From an uncultured Ruminococcus sp. (GTDB taxonomy: Bacteria; Bacillota_A; Clostridia; Oscillospirales; Ruminococcaceae), in contig ONBA01000003.1 in NCBI GenBank assembly GCA_900315975.1, positions 1 through 64,000 of the forward strand: a stretch of DNA of 64,000 nucleotides, in the 5' to 3' direction. The translations under genes and the position numbers were made by a program. This document shows positions 42,838-50,786 of the stretch, piece by piece. Under the pieces are notes generated by a model, which ran no database searches, had not been told where the DNA came from, and saw only the letters and a program-made list of their open reading frames with translations. How positions within the stretch are numbered: the first letter of the stretch is position 1; each line of letters begins with the position of its first letter.

Positions 42838-42866
42838 ATTATAATATGGTGCAGTTGCTTTGTCAA
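42838..42866 (-). promoter_or_regulatory. Promoter of the lipid operon
   Basis: Minus strand: TTGACA (42861-42866), 17-nt spacer, TATAAT (42838-42843), about 25 nt from the plsC ribosome site. Confidence 0.85.
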
Positions 42867-42918
42867 ACCTTCTGTAATACTATGATACATCTTTTTCCTT
42901 CTTTTTTGAAGCAGACCA

Positions 42919-42967
42919 TTGTCACTTTTTTAGTGACAAATGTCAATCATTCCTGCTAAATGATTGA
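42919..42967. promoter_or_regulatory. Two adjacent palindromes between divergent operons
   Basis: TTGTCACT-5 nt-AGTGACAA (42919-42939) and TCAATCATT-7 nt-AATGATTGA (42943-42967). The second covers the -35 of the rightward promoter. Both look like operator sites; no regulator is encoded next to them. Confidence 0.6.
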
Positions 42968-42992
42968 ACATCTCAGTAAAATATGTTATAAT
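42964..42992 (+). promoter_or_regulatory. Promoter of the nucleotidyltransferase operon
   Basis: TTGAAC (42964-42969), 17-nt spacer, TATAAT (42987-42992). The leader of about 85 nt holds a small hairpin (TAACCG/CGGTTA near 43010-43028). Confidence 0.75.
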
Positions 42993-43083
42993 ATAGTATG
43001 TCCTCAGTAACCGCTTCATACGGTTATTGACCCGAACTTTTTCGGAAAATGTAATTTTTTTATAATCAGTTCAACAGGAAGGA

Positions 43084-43821
43084 GTGACTACTATTACTGC
43101 TTTGATTCTCGCTTCCGGCTTGGGTTCACGCATGGGTGCTCTTACTGCCGATATGCCGAAATGTATGGCTCCTCTCGTCGGCGATGATACTATTATCAGC
43201 CGTCAGATTCGTCAGCTTTGCTCAGCCGGAATTGAAAAAATAGTCATCACTACCGGTGCTTTTGCAGATACTCTGCGCAATTATGTCAACTCGCTGAATG
43301 TAACAGCCGAAATCGTTTTCGTTCACAATCCCGATTTTGCCCGCACCAATTATATCTACTCTATATTCCTAGCTTCGTCTATGCTCGCAGGAGATATTCT
43401 GCTTCTGCACGGCGACCTCGTCTTTGATGACGACGTTCTTAGTCTTGTATTAAACTCAAACGGCAGTGTTATGGCTGTCAGTAGTACCACTCCTCTGCCT
43501 GAAAAAGACTTCAAGGCTGTTATAAACAATGGTAATATCACCGCTGTAGGTGTTGACAGGTTCGACTCTGCTCTCGCGGCTCAGCCGCTTTATAAGCTCT
43601 GCGACCATGAGCGTGGTCTGTGGTTTGCTCAAATCAGTTCCTACTGCAATAGCGGTGTCAATCAAAAACTTACTTGCTATGCCGAAAATGCACTCAACGA
43701 AATTACCGATAATTGCATTATCCGCCCCGCTGACTTCCGCAATATGCTCTGCGCTGAAGCTGATACACAAGATGACCTCCGCTCTATCTGCCTGTGTCTC
43801 AGAAACGGAGGTATCCAATGA
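43084..43821 (+). CDS. Sugar/choline-phosphate-type nucleotidyltransferase
   Basis: 245 aa with a GTG start after CAGGAAG. ITALILASGLGSRMGALTAD and MPKCMAPLVGDDTI give the GxGxR...PK signature of NTP transferases; HGDLVFDDDVL supplies the metal-binding Asp. It resembles LicC/PntC-type CTP transferases that activate phosphocholine, aminoethylphosphonate or related headgroups. The ATGA overlap with the Fe-alcohol dehydrogenase implies one pathway. The activated molecule cannot be read from sequence. Confidence 0.82.
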   Translation: MTTITALILASGLGSRMGALTADMPKCMAPLVGDDTIISRQIRQLCSAGIEKIVITTGAFADTLRNYVNSLNVTAEIVFVHNPDFARTNYIYSIFLASSMLAGDILLLHGDLVFDDDVLSLVLNSNGSVMAVSSTTPLPEKDFKAVINNGNITAVGVDRFDSALAAQPLYKLCDHERGLWFAQISSYCNSGVNQKLTCYAENALNEITDNCIIRPADFRNMLCAEADTQDDLRSICLCLRNGGIQ

Positions 43822-44954
43822 AGAAACAACTCATTTTTCGCGGCTCTGACGCTTATTCTGCATTTGAAGAGTACCTCATTTCATCAGGCAGAAAAAAAAT
43901 ACTTGCCGTGTATGGCGAGTCCCTCTCTGAAAGCTCTGCCGGCAGATTTTTTTCTTCCCTCACTGCCCATACAGGTATTGAAGTCGTCAGATTCAGCGGT
44001 TTTACACCTAACCCCGACTACTCTGAGATTGTAACAGGTGTACGACTTTTCCGCAGCTCCGGCTGCGATATGATTTGCTGTGCAGGCGGCGGCAGTGCTA
44101 TGGACACCGGCAAATGCATCAAGCTCTTCGCTGATATGCCCGACGGAAAAGAGTTCTTCCGGCAGGAAATCGTACAAAACGATATCCCCCTTTCCGTGAT
44201 ACCATCTACTGCCGGTACCGGAAGTGAAACTACCCGATATGCCGTCATTTACCACAATAACGTGAAGATTTCGGTCACGCATGAAAGCTGTGTCCCGTCG
44301 GCTGTACTGTTCGACCCGTCCCTCCTTGATACTCTGCCGGCTATGCACAAAAAGTCCGCTATGCTTGACGCTCTGTGCCACGGCATTGAATCGTTCTGGT
44401 CGGTCAATTCCACCCCTGTCAGCCGTGAACTCTCAAAGCAGGCTATCACAACTGTACTCCATTCTATGGACGGCTACATCTCCGGTGACCGCTCATGCGC
44501 TGAACTTATGCTCGCTGCTGCTAATACCGCCGGAAAAGCTATCGATATAACAGCTACTACTGCCGGTCATGCAATGTGCTACAAGCTTACGTCCCTGTAT
44601 CATATTCCTCATGGTCACGCGGCTGCTTTGTGTGTTCCGCAAGTGTACAGGTTTATGCTCGATTCTACGGAACGCTGCTGTGATAAACGCGGCAGTGAGT
44701 ATCTGGCAGATACTCTTCATCAGCTCGCTTTCCTCCTCGGTACTGACTCTCCTCAGCACGCTTTCGCCTATCTCGAAAGTCTGCCTTCTCAGCTCGGTCT
44801 GCATTCTCCATCTGATGTAAGCGATGATGATATTCATTTGCTTTCTGTTTCGTTCAACCCCGAACGTCTCAGGAATAATCCCGTAATTCCCGATACCGAT
44901 GACCTATATCGTATGTACCGGCATATCCTGTGCCGTAAAACTGAATATACATAA
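43818..44954 (+). CDS. Iron-containing alcohol dehydrogenase, phosphonoacetaldehyde-reductase-like
   Basis: 378 aa. AGGGSAMDTGKCIKLFAD binds NAD(P)H; STAGTGSETTRYAV, MLDALCHGIESFWS and YKLTSLYHIPHGHAAALCVP hold the metal ligands (Asp, His, His, His). The last block resembles the TTAPHAxSYxLTSxYGIPHGHA of phosphonoacetaldehyde reductases. Together with the overlapping nucleotidyltransferase it may make and activate a small alcohol-phosph(on)ate headgroup. No PepM or Ppd gene is in the window, so the phosphonate link is only a hypothesis. ATG 43818 is chosen because of the coupling. Confidence 0.85.
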   Translation: MKKQLIFRGSDAYSAFEEYLISSGRKKILAVYGESLSESSAGRFFSSLTAHTGIEVVRFSGFTPNPDYSEIVTGVRLFRSSGCDMICCAGGGSAMDTGKCIKLFADMPDGKEFFRQEIVQNDIPLSVIPSTAGTGSETTRYAVIYHNNVKISVTHESCVPSAVLFDPSLLDTLPAMHKKSAMLDALCHGIESFWSVNSTPVSRELSKQAITTVLHSMDGYISGDRSCAELMLAAANTAGKAIDITATTAGHAMCYKLTSLYHIPHGHAAALCVPQVYRFMLDSTERCCDKRGSEYLADTLHQLAFLLGTDSPQHAFAYLESLPSQLGLHSPSDVSDDDIHLLSVSFNPERLRNNPVIPDTDDLYRMYRHILCRKTEYT

Positions 44955-44987
44955 AAACAGACAGATACTTACCGTATCTGTCTGTTT
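44955..44987. terminator. Bidirectional terminator
   Basis: 14-bp perfect stem (AAACAGACAGATAC and its complement) with a 5-nt loop, between the convergent dehydrogenase and lipoprotein genes. Confidence 0.9.
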
Positions 44988-45008
44988 GCATTTCTTTAAT
45001 TATCTTAC

Positions 45009-45881
45009 TCAGGGAAGGTAGCTGATTGATACGTCCTCAAGCTGGTCACTGTCATCTGAGAATTCAAAGTGGTAACCGCTCTTGCCGTAGTACTTTGTTG
45101 AGTCGATCTTGTAATCAACATTGTTGTAATCGTCAGCTTCACCATCAGGACACTTCTCAAGAAGCTCGCTCTTCTTCATTGTGATCGGGAAAGCAAACTG
45201 AATGATTGTCTGTGCTTCTGCTAAATCGTCTTCGATGTCTGCATTGCGCTTATCATCGTATGATGAGTTAGGAACATAGATAGAGTACCATCTTGCTGTT
45301 GTAAGTACGCACTCCTTCTCGCTGAGGTTGCCGTCTGTGAAGTTTGTGAAGTCAACCTGGAGATGTGAGAAATCTGTTATATCAACGTTGTAGTAAGAAG
45401 TTGAATGATTCTTGTTTACGTTGTTGTCCTTGTTGTTGAGGTCAGACTCCTTGAACGGTACACCGCCGTCGATAAGGTCCTGAAGTGTGCTCTTACCAAG
45501 AGTGAATACCTTGCCGTTGTATGCGAAAGATCTGTTTTCAAGGTCAGCGTAGTTTTCGCTGAGTCCCTCTACAGGCTTTACATCAGCAGCTGAAGACGAT
45601 GCCTTTGTGGTATCCTCCTTAGTTGTATCTTCCTTATCAGTTGTCTTTTCAGTTGTATCCTCAGTTGATGCCTCTGTTGTAGCTTCCTTGTCTCTTCTGG
45701 ACTTCTTTGTTGTGTCCTCAGTTGCATCCTCGGAAGTTTCCTCTGTTGTCTCTTCCTCTGTAGTAGCCTCAGTTGTCTTCTCAGTTGTGGATGTATTCTC
45801 TGAATTGAAGCTGATTCCGCATGATGTAAGTCCAAGCGTAGCTATAAGAGAAACTGCGATCAGTGTCTTTTTCATATTCAT
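45009..45881 (-). CDS. Lipoprotein with Thr/Glu repeat linker, unknown function
   Basis: 290 aa. Lipobox LGLTSCG (Cys about 21), then about 80 residues of TTE/TTEE/KTTDKEDTT repeats that should act as an extended cell-wall spacer. The C-terminal domain of about 170 residues (YADLENRSFAYNGKVFTLGK, TLQDLIDGGVPFKESDLNN) recalls small lipoproteins of gut clostridia with no assigned role. Own promoter with GGAGG 8 nt before the ATG. The linker repeats are low-complexity and give long antisense frames that are not genes. Confidence 0.82.
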   Translation of the reverse strand: MNMKKTLIAVSLIATLGLTSCGISFNSENTSTTEKTTEATTEEETTEETSEDATEDTTKKSRRDKEATTEASTEDTTEKTTDKEDTTKEDTTKASSSAADVKPVEGLSENYADLENRSFAYNGKVFTLGKSTLQDLIDGGVPFKESDLNNKDNNVNKNHSTSYYNVDITDFSHLQVDFTNFTDGNLSEKECVLTTARWYSIYVPNSSYDDKRNADIEDDLAEAQTIIQFAFPITMKKSELLEKCPDGEADDYNNVDYKIDSTKYYGKSGYHFEFSDDSDQLEDVSISYLP

Positions 45882-46212
45882 ATTTATTTCCTCCTTTGAT
45901 CGTTTCTGGCAGGCACCAGAAAGTGCCGTTTAACAGCACCTTTAAAAGTATATATCATTCGACATTTTATGTCAAGGATATTTTATATGCATTAAATAAA
46001 AATCATTTACTTTCTATATTTTATCGCACCAGTAACCCAAACAATTGGTGATTATTCACCCATTTTTTTAATAATTACCGTTCCCAAAAACTATCGTCTT
46101 GCATAATTGAACAGCAATAATCTTGTGCACTATTACAATAGAAGCAGAACAATCCAGCACATATTATTTAACATGCAGTGTACAAGTATAATATATTAGC
46201 AATTTATCGCTT
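45882..46212. promoter_or_regulatory. Intergenic region upstream of the lipoprotein
   Basis: Minus-strand promoter TTGACA (45970-45975), 17-nt spacer, TATACT (45947-45952). The leader contains a small GGCAC/GTGCC hairpin (about 45912-45927). The remaining A+T-rich DNA to 46212 shows no ORF or clear structure. Confidence 0.65.
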
Positions 46213-46238
46213 CAAAAAAACTCCCCTTTCGGGGAGTT
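46213..46238 (-). terminator. Terminator of the MORN gene
   Basis: AACTCCCC-TTTC-GGGGAGTT; leftward it is followed by seven T residues. Confidence 0.9.
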
Positions 46239-46243
46239 CTCCA

Positions 46244-47536
46244 TTATTCTCTTATCGGTTCCTGATTTATCAGCTTGCCGTTTTCCCACACCTGACGCTG
46301 TTTTATTCCGCCGCGTCCTGTGAGGATTCCCTCGCCATCCTTTTTGCCGTCTTTCCATTCGCCTTCATAACGTGCTCCTGTTGCCCATATCTCTACGCCG
46401 TGACCGTGCTTTACGTCATTCGCCCACTCACCGTCGTACTTGTCGCCATTCACCATTATCAGGCTTCCATAGCCGTTTCTTTCACCGCTAAGACTTACTT
46501 CACCCTCATACTTGTTTCCGTTTGTATAGGTGATCGTCCTCTTCATCAGGAATGTCGTACTGTCTCCGACGTCTACAGCTTCTTCACTCTGTTTTTCGCC
46601 GTTTTCCCATACCTGACGAATTATTCTGCCGTCGGAACATATAAAGAGTCCGTAGCCGTTTTCCTTGCCTTCCTTGAAATCACACTCGAATATGTCGCCA
46701 TCTTTGTAGCAGATTATGCCGTGTCCGTCGTACACTCCGTCTTTCCATTCGCCGTCGTATCTGTCGCCGGTACTATAATAAAATATGCCGTGACCTTCTC
46801 TGCTTCCGTTTTTATATTCGCCCTCGTGTCTGCTTCCGTCTTTGTAGTACATTATACCGCATCCGTGAGGTTCACCGGCTTTGTTTACTTCGCCCTCGTA
46901 TTTATCGCCGTCGCCATAGTCTATGACCGTTTTTGAGTCTTTTCTCGCAGTGAGTATCTGCTCCTTGACTACTTCATCTTCCTTGTAAATACGCTTGTAT
47001 GAACTGCCGTCCGCTTTTTTCAGTACCGCGTCGCCGTTGAGCAAGCCTTCGCTCCACTTGCCTTCAAGGATATCGCCGTTTTTATAGTGGTAAACTCCGG
47101 AACCGTGATACTTGTCACGCGCCCATTCTCCGTCGTATTTTACGTTGCCGTTTTCGTAATACTCTATGCCGTGACCGTTTTTCCAGCCTTCCTTGTATTC
47201 TCCGTCATACTCGATTTTTCCTGAGTAGCTGAACTGCTTTCCATTGCCGTGAAATTTATTATCTGCAAATTCTCCGGCATACACAAGAGAAGTAGCGCCG
47301 TCTTCGTCTAACGTGTCATAATATCCTTTTGCGTACTTCTTTCCGAATCCGCTCAGGACTCCGTTTTCCCAGTCGCCCTCGTACTCTACTCCGACGCTGT
47401 TAACGAATATACCTTGTCCGTTCGGCAGTCTCGATGAATTGACCTGACCAGAATAGTGTCCCTCGCCCAAAGGACTTTCAAAACGGATACCCTGGGCTAC
47501 GCCATTTTTAATTTTTAAGACATCAAAAACGCCCAT
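46244..47536 (-). CDS. MORN-repeat protein
   Basis: 430 aa, almost entirely 14-23-residue MORN units (YEGDWENGVLSGFGKKY, YDGEWARDKYHGSGVYHY, HEGEYKNGSREGHGIFYY, YDGEWKDGVYDGHGIICY and more, about 14 in all), forming a beta-strand ribbon. No signal peptide, so cytoplasmic. Bacterial MORN proteins are often scaffolds or lipid-associated; no catalytic part is seen. RBS AAGGAGATATAAAT. The repeats explain a 252-codon antisense frame across this gene. Confidence 0.92.
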   Translation of the reverse strand: MGVFDVLKIKNGVAQGIRFESPLGEGHYSGQVNSSRLPNGQGIFVNSVGVEYEGDWENGVLSGFGKKYAKGYYDTLDEDGATSLVYAGEFADNKFHGNGKQFSYSGKIEYDGEYKEGWKNGHGIEYYENGNVKYDGEWARDKYHGSGVYHYKNGDILEGKWSEGLLNGDAVLKKADGSSYKRIYKEDEVVKEQILTARKDSKTVIDYGDGDKYEGEVNKAGEPHGCGIMYYKDGSRHEGEYKNGSREGHGIFYYSTGDRYDGEWKDGVYDGHGIICYKDGDIFECDFKEGKENGYGLFICSDGRIIRQVWENGEKQSEEAVDVGDSTTFLMKRTITYTNGNKYEGEVSLSGERNGYGSLIMVNGDKYDGEWANDVKHGHGVEIWATGARYEGEWKDGKKDGEGILTGRGGIKQRQVWENGKLINQEPIRE

Positions 47537-47713
47537 ATTTATATCTCCTTATTACCGTTTAAAAATGTCTTGCTGTCCCTCATCTAAAATAACTCAAACA
47601 TTTTTCTAAATATTTAATAAATGCAAATATTTTTCATCAGTACTATTGTACCATAATACGGCGGCAAAGTCAATAATTCAGATTGTAAAAGTTAATAATA
47701 TAAAAGGATTAAC

Positions 47714-49012
47714 TTACTCTTCTCCTGACGTTTTTTCAAGCTGGTCAAACATTTCTATCATCGTGTCATTATCCTTCGTGAGTGCCTTGATAGTCAGCTG
47801 AGTCTGTGCCTTATTATTGGCAAGCCGCAGATTATTCAGCGATTTCTGCAAGTTTTCCTTTACCTTATTCAGGTGCTCTATGGTTTTGTCGATTTCCTCT
47901 ATCGCTGTGTTGAACTGTCTTCCTGCAAGGTCGTAATTCTTCGAGAATGCACTCTTGAAGTCCTCGATTCGCTCCTCAAAATGTGTGATGTCGATTTCCT
48001 GATTCTTTATGTAGGCAAGCTGACGCTTGTATTCAAGCGAATTCATCGCCGCATTGCGCAGTATCGTTATCATCGGAATGAAAAACTGCGGACGGATAAC
48101 GTACATCTTCTCATATGCATACGATACGTCCACTATGCCCTGATTATACATCTCGTTTTCCGACTCCAGAAGTGATACAAGTACCGCATATTCGCAGTTT
48201 TTATTACGCCTGTCCTTATCAAGCTTTGTGAAAAAGTCCTCGTTTCTGTGCTTGGAGGCTGTTGTCTCCATTTCGTTTTTCATCTCAAACATTATTGAGA
48301 TTATCTCGTTGCCTTCGTCGTCTTTTTCACGGTAGATGTAGTCGCCCTTTGTACCGTCTGTAACCGTATTGTCCTTGCCGAATTCTGCGTTTCTGAATGC
48401 CGCCGCACGTATCATATTGAACGAATTCTCACAGTGCTGTTCGAGAGTCTCGCCTATCATCTTCGTCGACATCTTCGCTTTGAGGTCCTTGTAGTATTCG
48501 AGACTTTCCTGCTGTGCTTTCAGTTTCGCCTCATACTCGGCTTTCTGAGTATCGCGTTCACTTTCTATCCTCGATACCGCTTCCTTTATCGCAAGCTCGT
48601 TTTCAAGCTTCACATTCTCTAGCTTTGAACCAAGCAGTACCAACTCTTCACGCTTTTTTGCAAGTTCCTCGCTGCTCTCACTCAGCTTTTTCTCATACTT
48701 TTCCTTCTCCTTGCTCACTGCACGCGAAATCGCAAGTTCTGTACTGTTACTGTTCTGCTCTGCTTCTGACTCAAGTTTCTGTATTCTCAGTTTAAGCTCG
48801 TTTATCTCGCTGTCTTTACGTGTTGTCACTTCCGACACTGCTTCATTCATTTTCAGCTCACTGTCCTTGCGTTCTGCCGCCGACATTACCTCAAGCTGTC
48901 GGTGAAGTTCGTCGTCAAACTCCTTTGTACGTACCTGACTGAGGATAGCCGCGTATCCTGCCTCGTCAACCGTAAATGCCTGTCCGCAGTGGGGACACTT
49001 TATCTCATTCAT
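47714..49012 (-). CDS. DUF2130-family protein
   Basis: 432 aa. N-terminal CPHCG half zinc-ribbon, a long coiled coil (about residues 30-180, rich in E/K/L), then the conserved DUF2130 core (KMSTKMIGETLEQHCENSFN, GTKGDYIYREKDDEGNEIIS, MFEMKNEMETTASKHRNEDF). The ExK in FEMKNE hints at a nuclease-like fold, a guess from pattern only. Followed by a second helical region. Function not established for the family. 89 nt separate it from the sigma gene upstream. Confidence 0.9.
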   Translation of the reverse strand: MNEIKCPHCGQAFTVDEAGYAAILSQVRTKEFDDELHRQLEVMSAAERKDSELKMNEAVSEVTTRKDSEINELKLRIQKLESEAEQNSNSTELAISRAVSKEKEKYEKKLSESSEELAKKREELVLLGSKLENVKLENELAIKEAVSRIESERDTQKAEYEAKLKAQQESLEYYKDLKAKMSTKMIGETLEQHCENSFNMIRAAAFRNAEFGKDNTVTDGTKGDYIYREKDDEGNEIISIMFEMKNEMETTASKHRNEDFFTKLDKDRRNKNCEYAVLVSLLESENEMYNQGIVDVSYAYEKMYVIRPQFFIPMITILRNAAMNSLEYKRQLAYIKNQEIDITHFEERIEDFKSAFSKNYDLAGRQFNTAIEEIDKTIEHLNKVKENLQKSLNNLRLANNKAQTQLTIKALTKDNDTMIEMFDQLEKTSGEE

Positions 49013-49101
49013 GAGGTTACCTCCGATGCTGTTATTCTGAATAGATTATATCATCTTGCCAAGTGCCTTGTCAACAGAAATATACCTTTCTGAATGTGAA
49101 G

Positions 49102-49671
49102 CTATACTGTGAATCCGTCGGCAGACAATGCTTTTTTCAGTTTTTTGAGCGCTCTTGATGTTCGCATTCGCACCGCCGTTCCTTTCATTGAAAGCATCTC
49201 ACCTATCTCTTCTGATGTGCGGTCATGGTAGTACTTCTGTAGGATTATTGTCGAATCAAGATTACCTAGTCCGTCTATCGTTCGTTTCAGTATTTTGCTT
49301 GTCTCTTCCTTATCTGATTCAGATTCAATGTCGGTATCAGAAATAATTTCGTCATAGCTTTCAGATGAGAAATGCTTCGCCCCCGCAGTCAGCCTGTGAT
49401 ACTCATTTATCGCCCTGCGCTTTGCTACAGTTCCGATGTAGCCTTTCATATCGCATGAATGGTCTTTTTCGCTGTCATACCCGAAAAATACCTCGGCAAA
49501 TATATCGCTAACACATTCTTCAATGTCCTCTATTGACGCAACAATCCTGATTTTACTGTGAACTATCGCATACACATAGTCGCAGTAGCTTTCAAAAAGT
49601 GCATCACACGCTCTGTCCCGCGATTTTTTATAAAGCTCGCTGTACTCTGCACCGGTCACCGCTCTCACCAT
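49102..49671 (-). CDS. ECF-type sigma-70 family factor
   Basis: 189 aa. Region 2: ACDALFESYCDYVYAIVHSK then CVSDIFAEVFFGYD. Region 4: STIILQKYYHDRTSEEIGEM then LSMKGTAVRMRTSRALKKLK. It redirects RNA polymerase to unknown promoters. No anti-sigma factor lies beside it; the following gene is DUF2130. The start is uncertain: ATG 49671 abuts AAAGG, and in-frame GTG codons at 49668 and 49659 are better spaced. Confidence 0.88.
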   Translation of the reverse strand: MVRAVTGAEYSELYKKSRDRACDALFESYCDYVYAIVHSKIRIVASIEDIEECVSDIFAEVFFGYDSEKDHSCDMKGYIGTVAKRRAINEYHRLTAGAKHFSSESYDEIISDTDIESESDKEETSKILKRTIDGLGNLDSTIILQKYYHDRTSEEIGEMLSMKGTAVRMRTSRALKKLKKALSADGFTV

Positions 49672-49715
49672 CCTTTACTACTGAAACAGTCCTGTTTTTA
49701 TCATATCAAAAAAAT

Positions 49716-49821
49716 GAGCAGACAAAAAGGAGTCTCCCCCTTTGTCGGTTTCGCGGGTACCGGAAATTTACAGCTCGGTAACCCGCTGTTTCCGCTCAGG
49801 GGAGCTCGCTTATGACTGCTC
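49716..49821 (-). ncRNA. Structured 3'-end RNA or complex terminator after the dlt-like operon
   Basis: Read leftward, the segment starts at the stop codon of the SGNH gene and folds into nested stems. Outer GAGCAG/CTGCTC is followed by ATTTTTTTG; the next is GAGCTCCCC with GGGGGAGACTC; an inner GCGGGTTACCG with CGGTACCCGC. About 106 nt in all. It may be only an elaborate terminator, or a processed small RNA or riboswitch ahead of the sigma gene. I could not match it to a known family. Confidence 0.5.
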
Positions 49822-50776
49822 ATTCGTGTTTATGGGTATTGTTGAATTCTTCAGCGGCTTTGTCCCACTGAGAATACGCTTTATCGCCTTTATGACTCCT
49901 TACTTTGCCAGTTTCGATAAGGTAACTGCCAAGATAGTCGCTGACCTTTACTGCACCGGTATAGTTCATATGGTCACCGCCGTCCTGAGTGTCAGTCTGC
50001 CAGTCTACAGGCACTTCGTCACGCAGTATGTTCATGTCTATGTAGCTCGCTCCTATCTCGTCTGCAAGCTCCTGAACACTGTTGTGACGCGGATAATTCC
50101 AGTTGAGCGTGCTCGGAGTGCTGAGGAGAATCAGTTCACTGCCGTTCTTTTTACAGAAATCGCTTATCTTTTTCACGTACGTGCGGCTGATTGATTGTAT
50201 CGGTTCTTTTTCGTCAGACACGGTCATATAGCCGCTGTCGTCCGCCGGTACTATGTCCTCCGAAAAAGAGTATCCCTTCGTTTCACTGACGTGTGTATAC
50301 TCTACCGCAGGATTCAGGTCGCGCTTTGTTACAGACTTCCATCGGCTGTGATATGCGAAAAATGGAAAAAGTCCCTCCGCCCTGTTATACAGCACATCAT
50401 CATAGGACAGTTCACGGTAGAGTGTATTCGTTTCAAGTACCACCACATCAGGCGACTGAGTTTCTGCATTTTTCCTCACAAAATCAAACGTGTACCCGAG
50501 TTTCTGTGCTCCTGTTCCGCAGGCATACGCTGTTATACCTTGTTTCTCCCACATTCTGAGAGGCATTATCGCCGCATATACCTCGCTGTCGCCCACTACT
50601 AACACGTCTATCGTTTCATCAGGTTCGGCAAGTATGCCGTTTGCGAGTCCGTCGTGGATACCGTCGTCTTCACTGTTGTCCTTCGGCTGAACTACAAACG
50701 AGGTCACTGTAAGAAGTCCGGCAAGTCCGGCTGTAAATACCGCCGCTTTTCCAGTATTTTTTATAACACTGAGCAT
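49820..50776 (-). CDS. SGNH-family protein of the dlt-like operon (DltD/AlgX role)
   Basis: 318 aa. One N-terminal membrane helix (VFTAGLAGLLTVTSFVV), the rest outside. DVLVVGDSEVYAAIMPLRMW has the GDS nucleophile block; VVVLETNTLYREL and DGGDHMNYTGAVKVSDYL hold the Asn-type and Asp-His blocks of SGNH hydrolases. In DltD/AlgX/PatB-like systems such a protein moves an acyl group from the MBOAT product to a polymer. Last gene of a five-gene operon, 10 nt after the MBOAT gene. Confidence 0.85.
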   Translation of the reverse strand: MLSVIKNTGKAAVFTAGLAGLLTVTSFVVQPKDNSEDDGIHDGLANGILAEPDETIDVLVVGDSEVYAAIMPLRMWEKQGITAYACGTGAQKLGYTFDFVRKNAETQSPDVVVLETNTLYRELSYDDVLYNRAEGLFPFFAYHSRWKSVTKRDLNPAVEYTHVSETKGYSFSEDIVPADDSGYMTVSDEKEPIQSISRTYVKKISDFCKKNGSELILLSTPSTLNWNYPRHNSVQELADEIGASYIDMNILRDEVPVDWQTDTQDGGDHMNYTGAVKVSDYLGSYLIETGKVRSHKGDKAYSQWDKAAEEFNNTHKHE

Positions 50777-50786
50777 CTGAGACCTC

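Noticed and set aside
45607..45933. Serine/valine-rich frame on the plus strand
   Set aside because: Reverse reading of the Thr/Glu-codon linker of the lipoprotein; low complexity only.
46178..46936. 252-codon plus-strand frame opposite the MORN gene
   Set aside because: It mirrors the codon periodicity of the MORN repeats, lacks a ribosome site and overlaps a clear gene.
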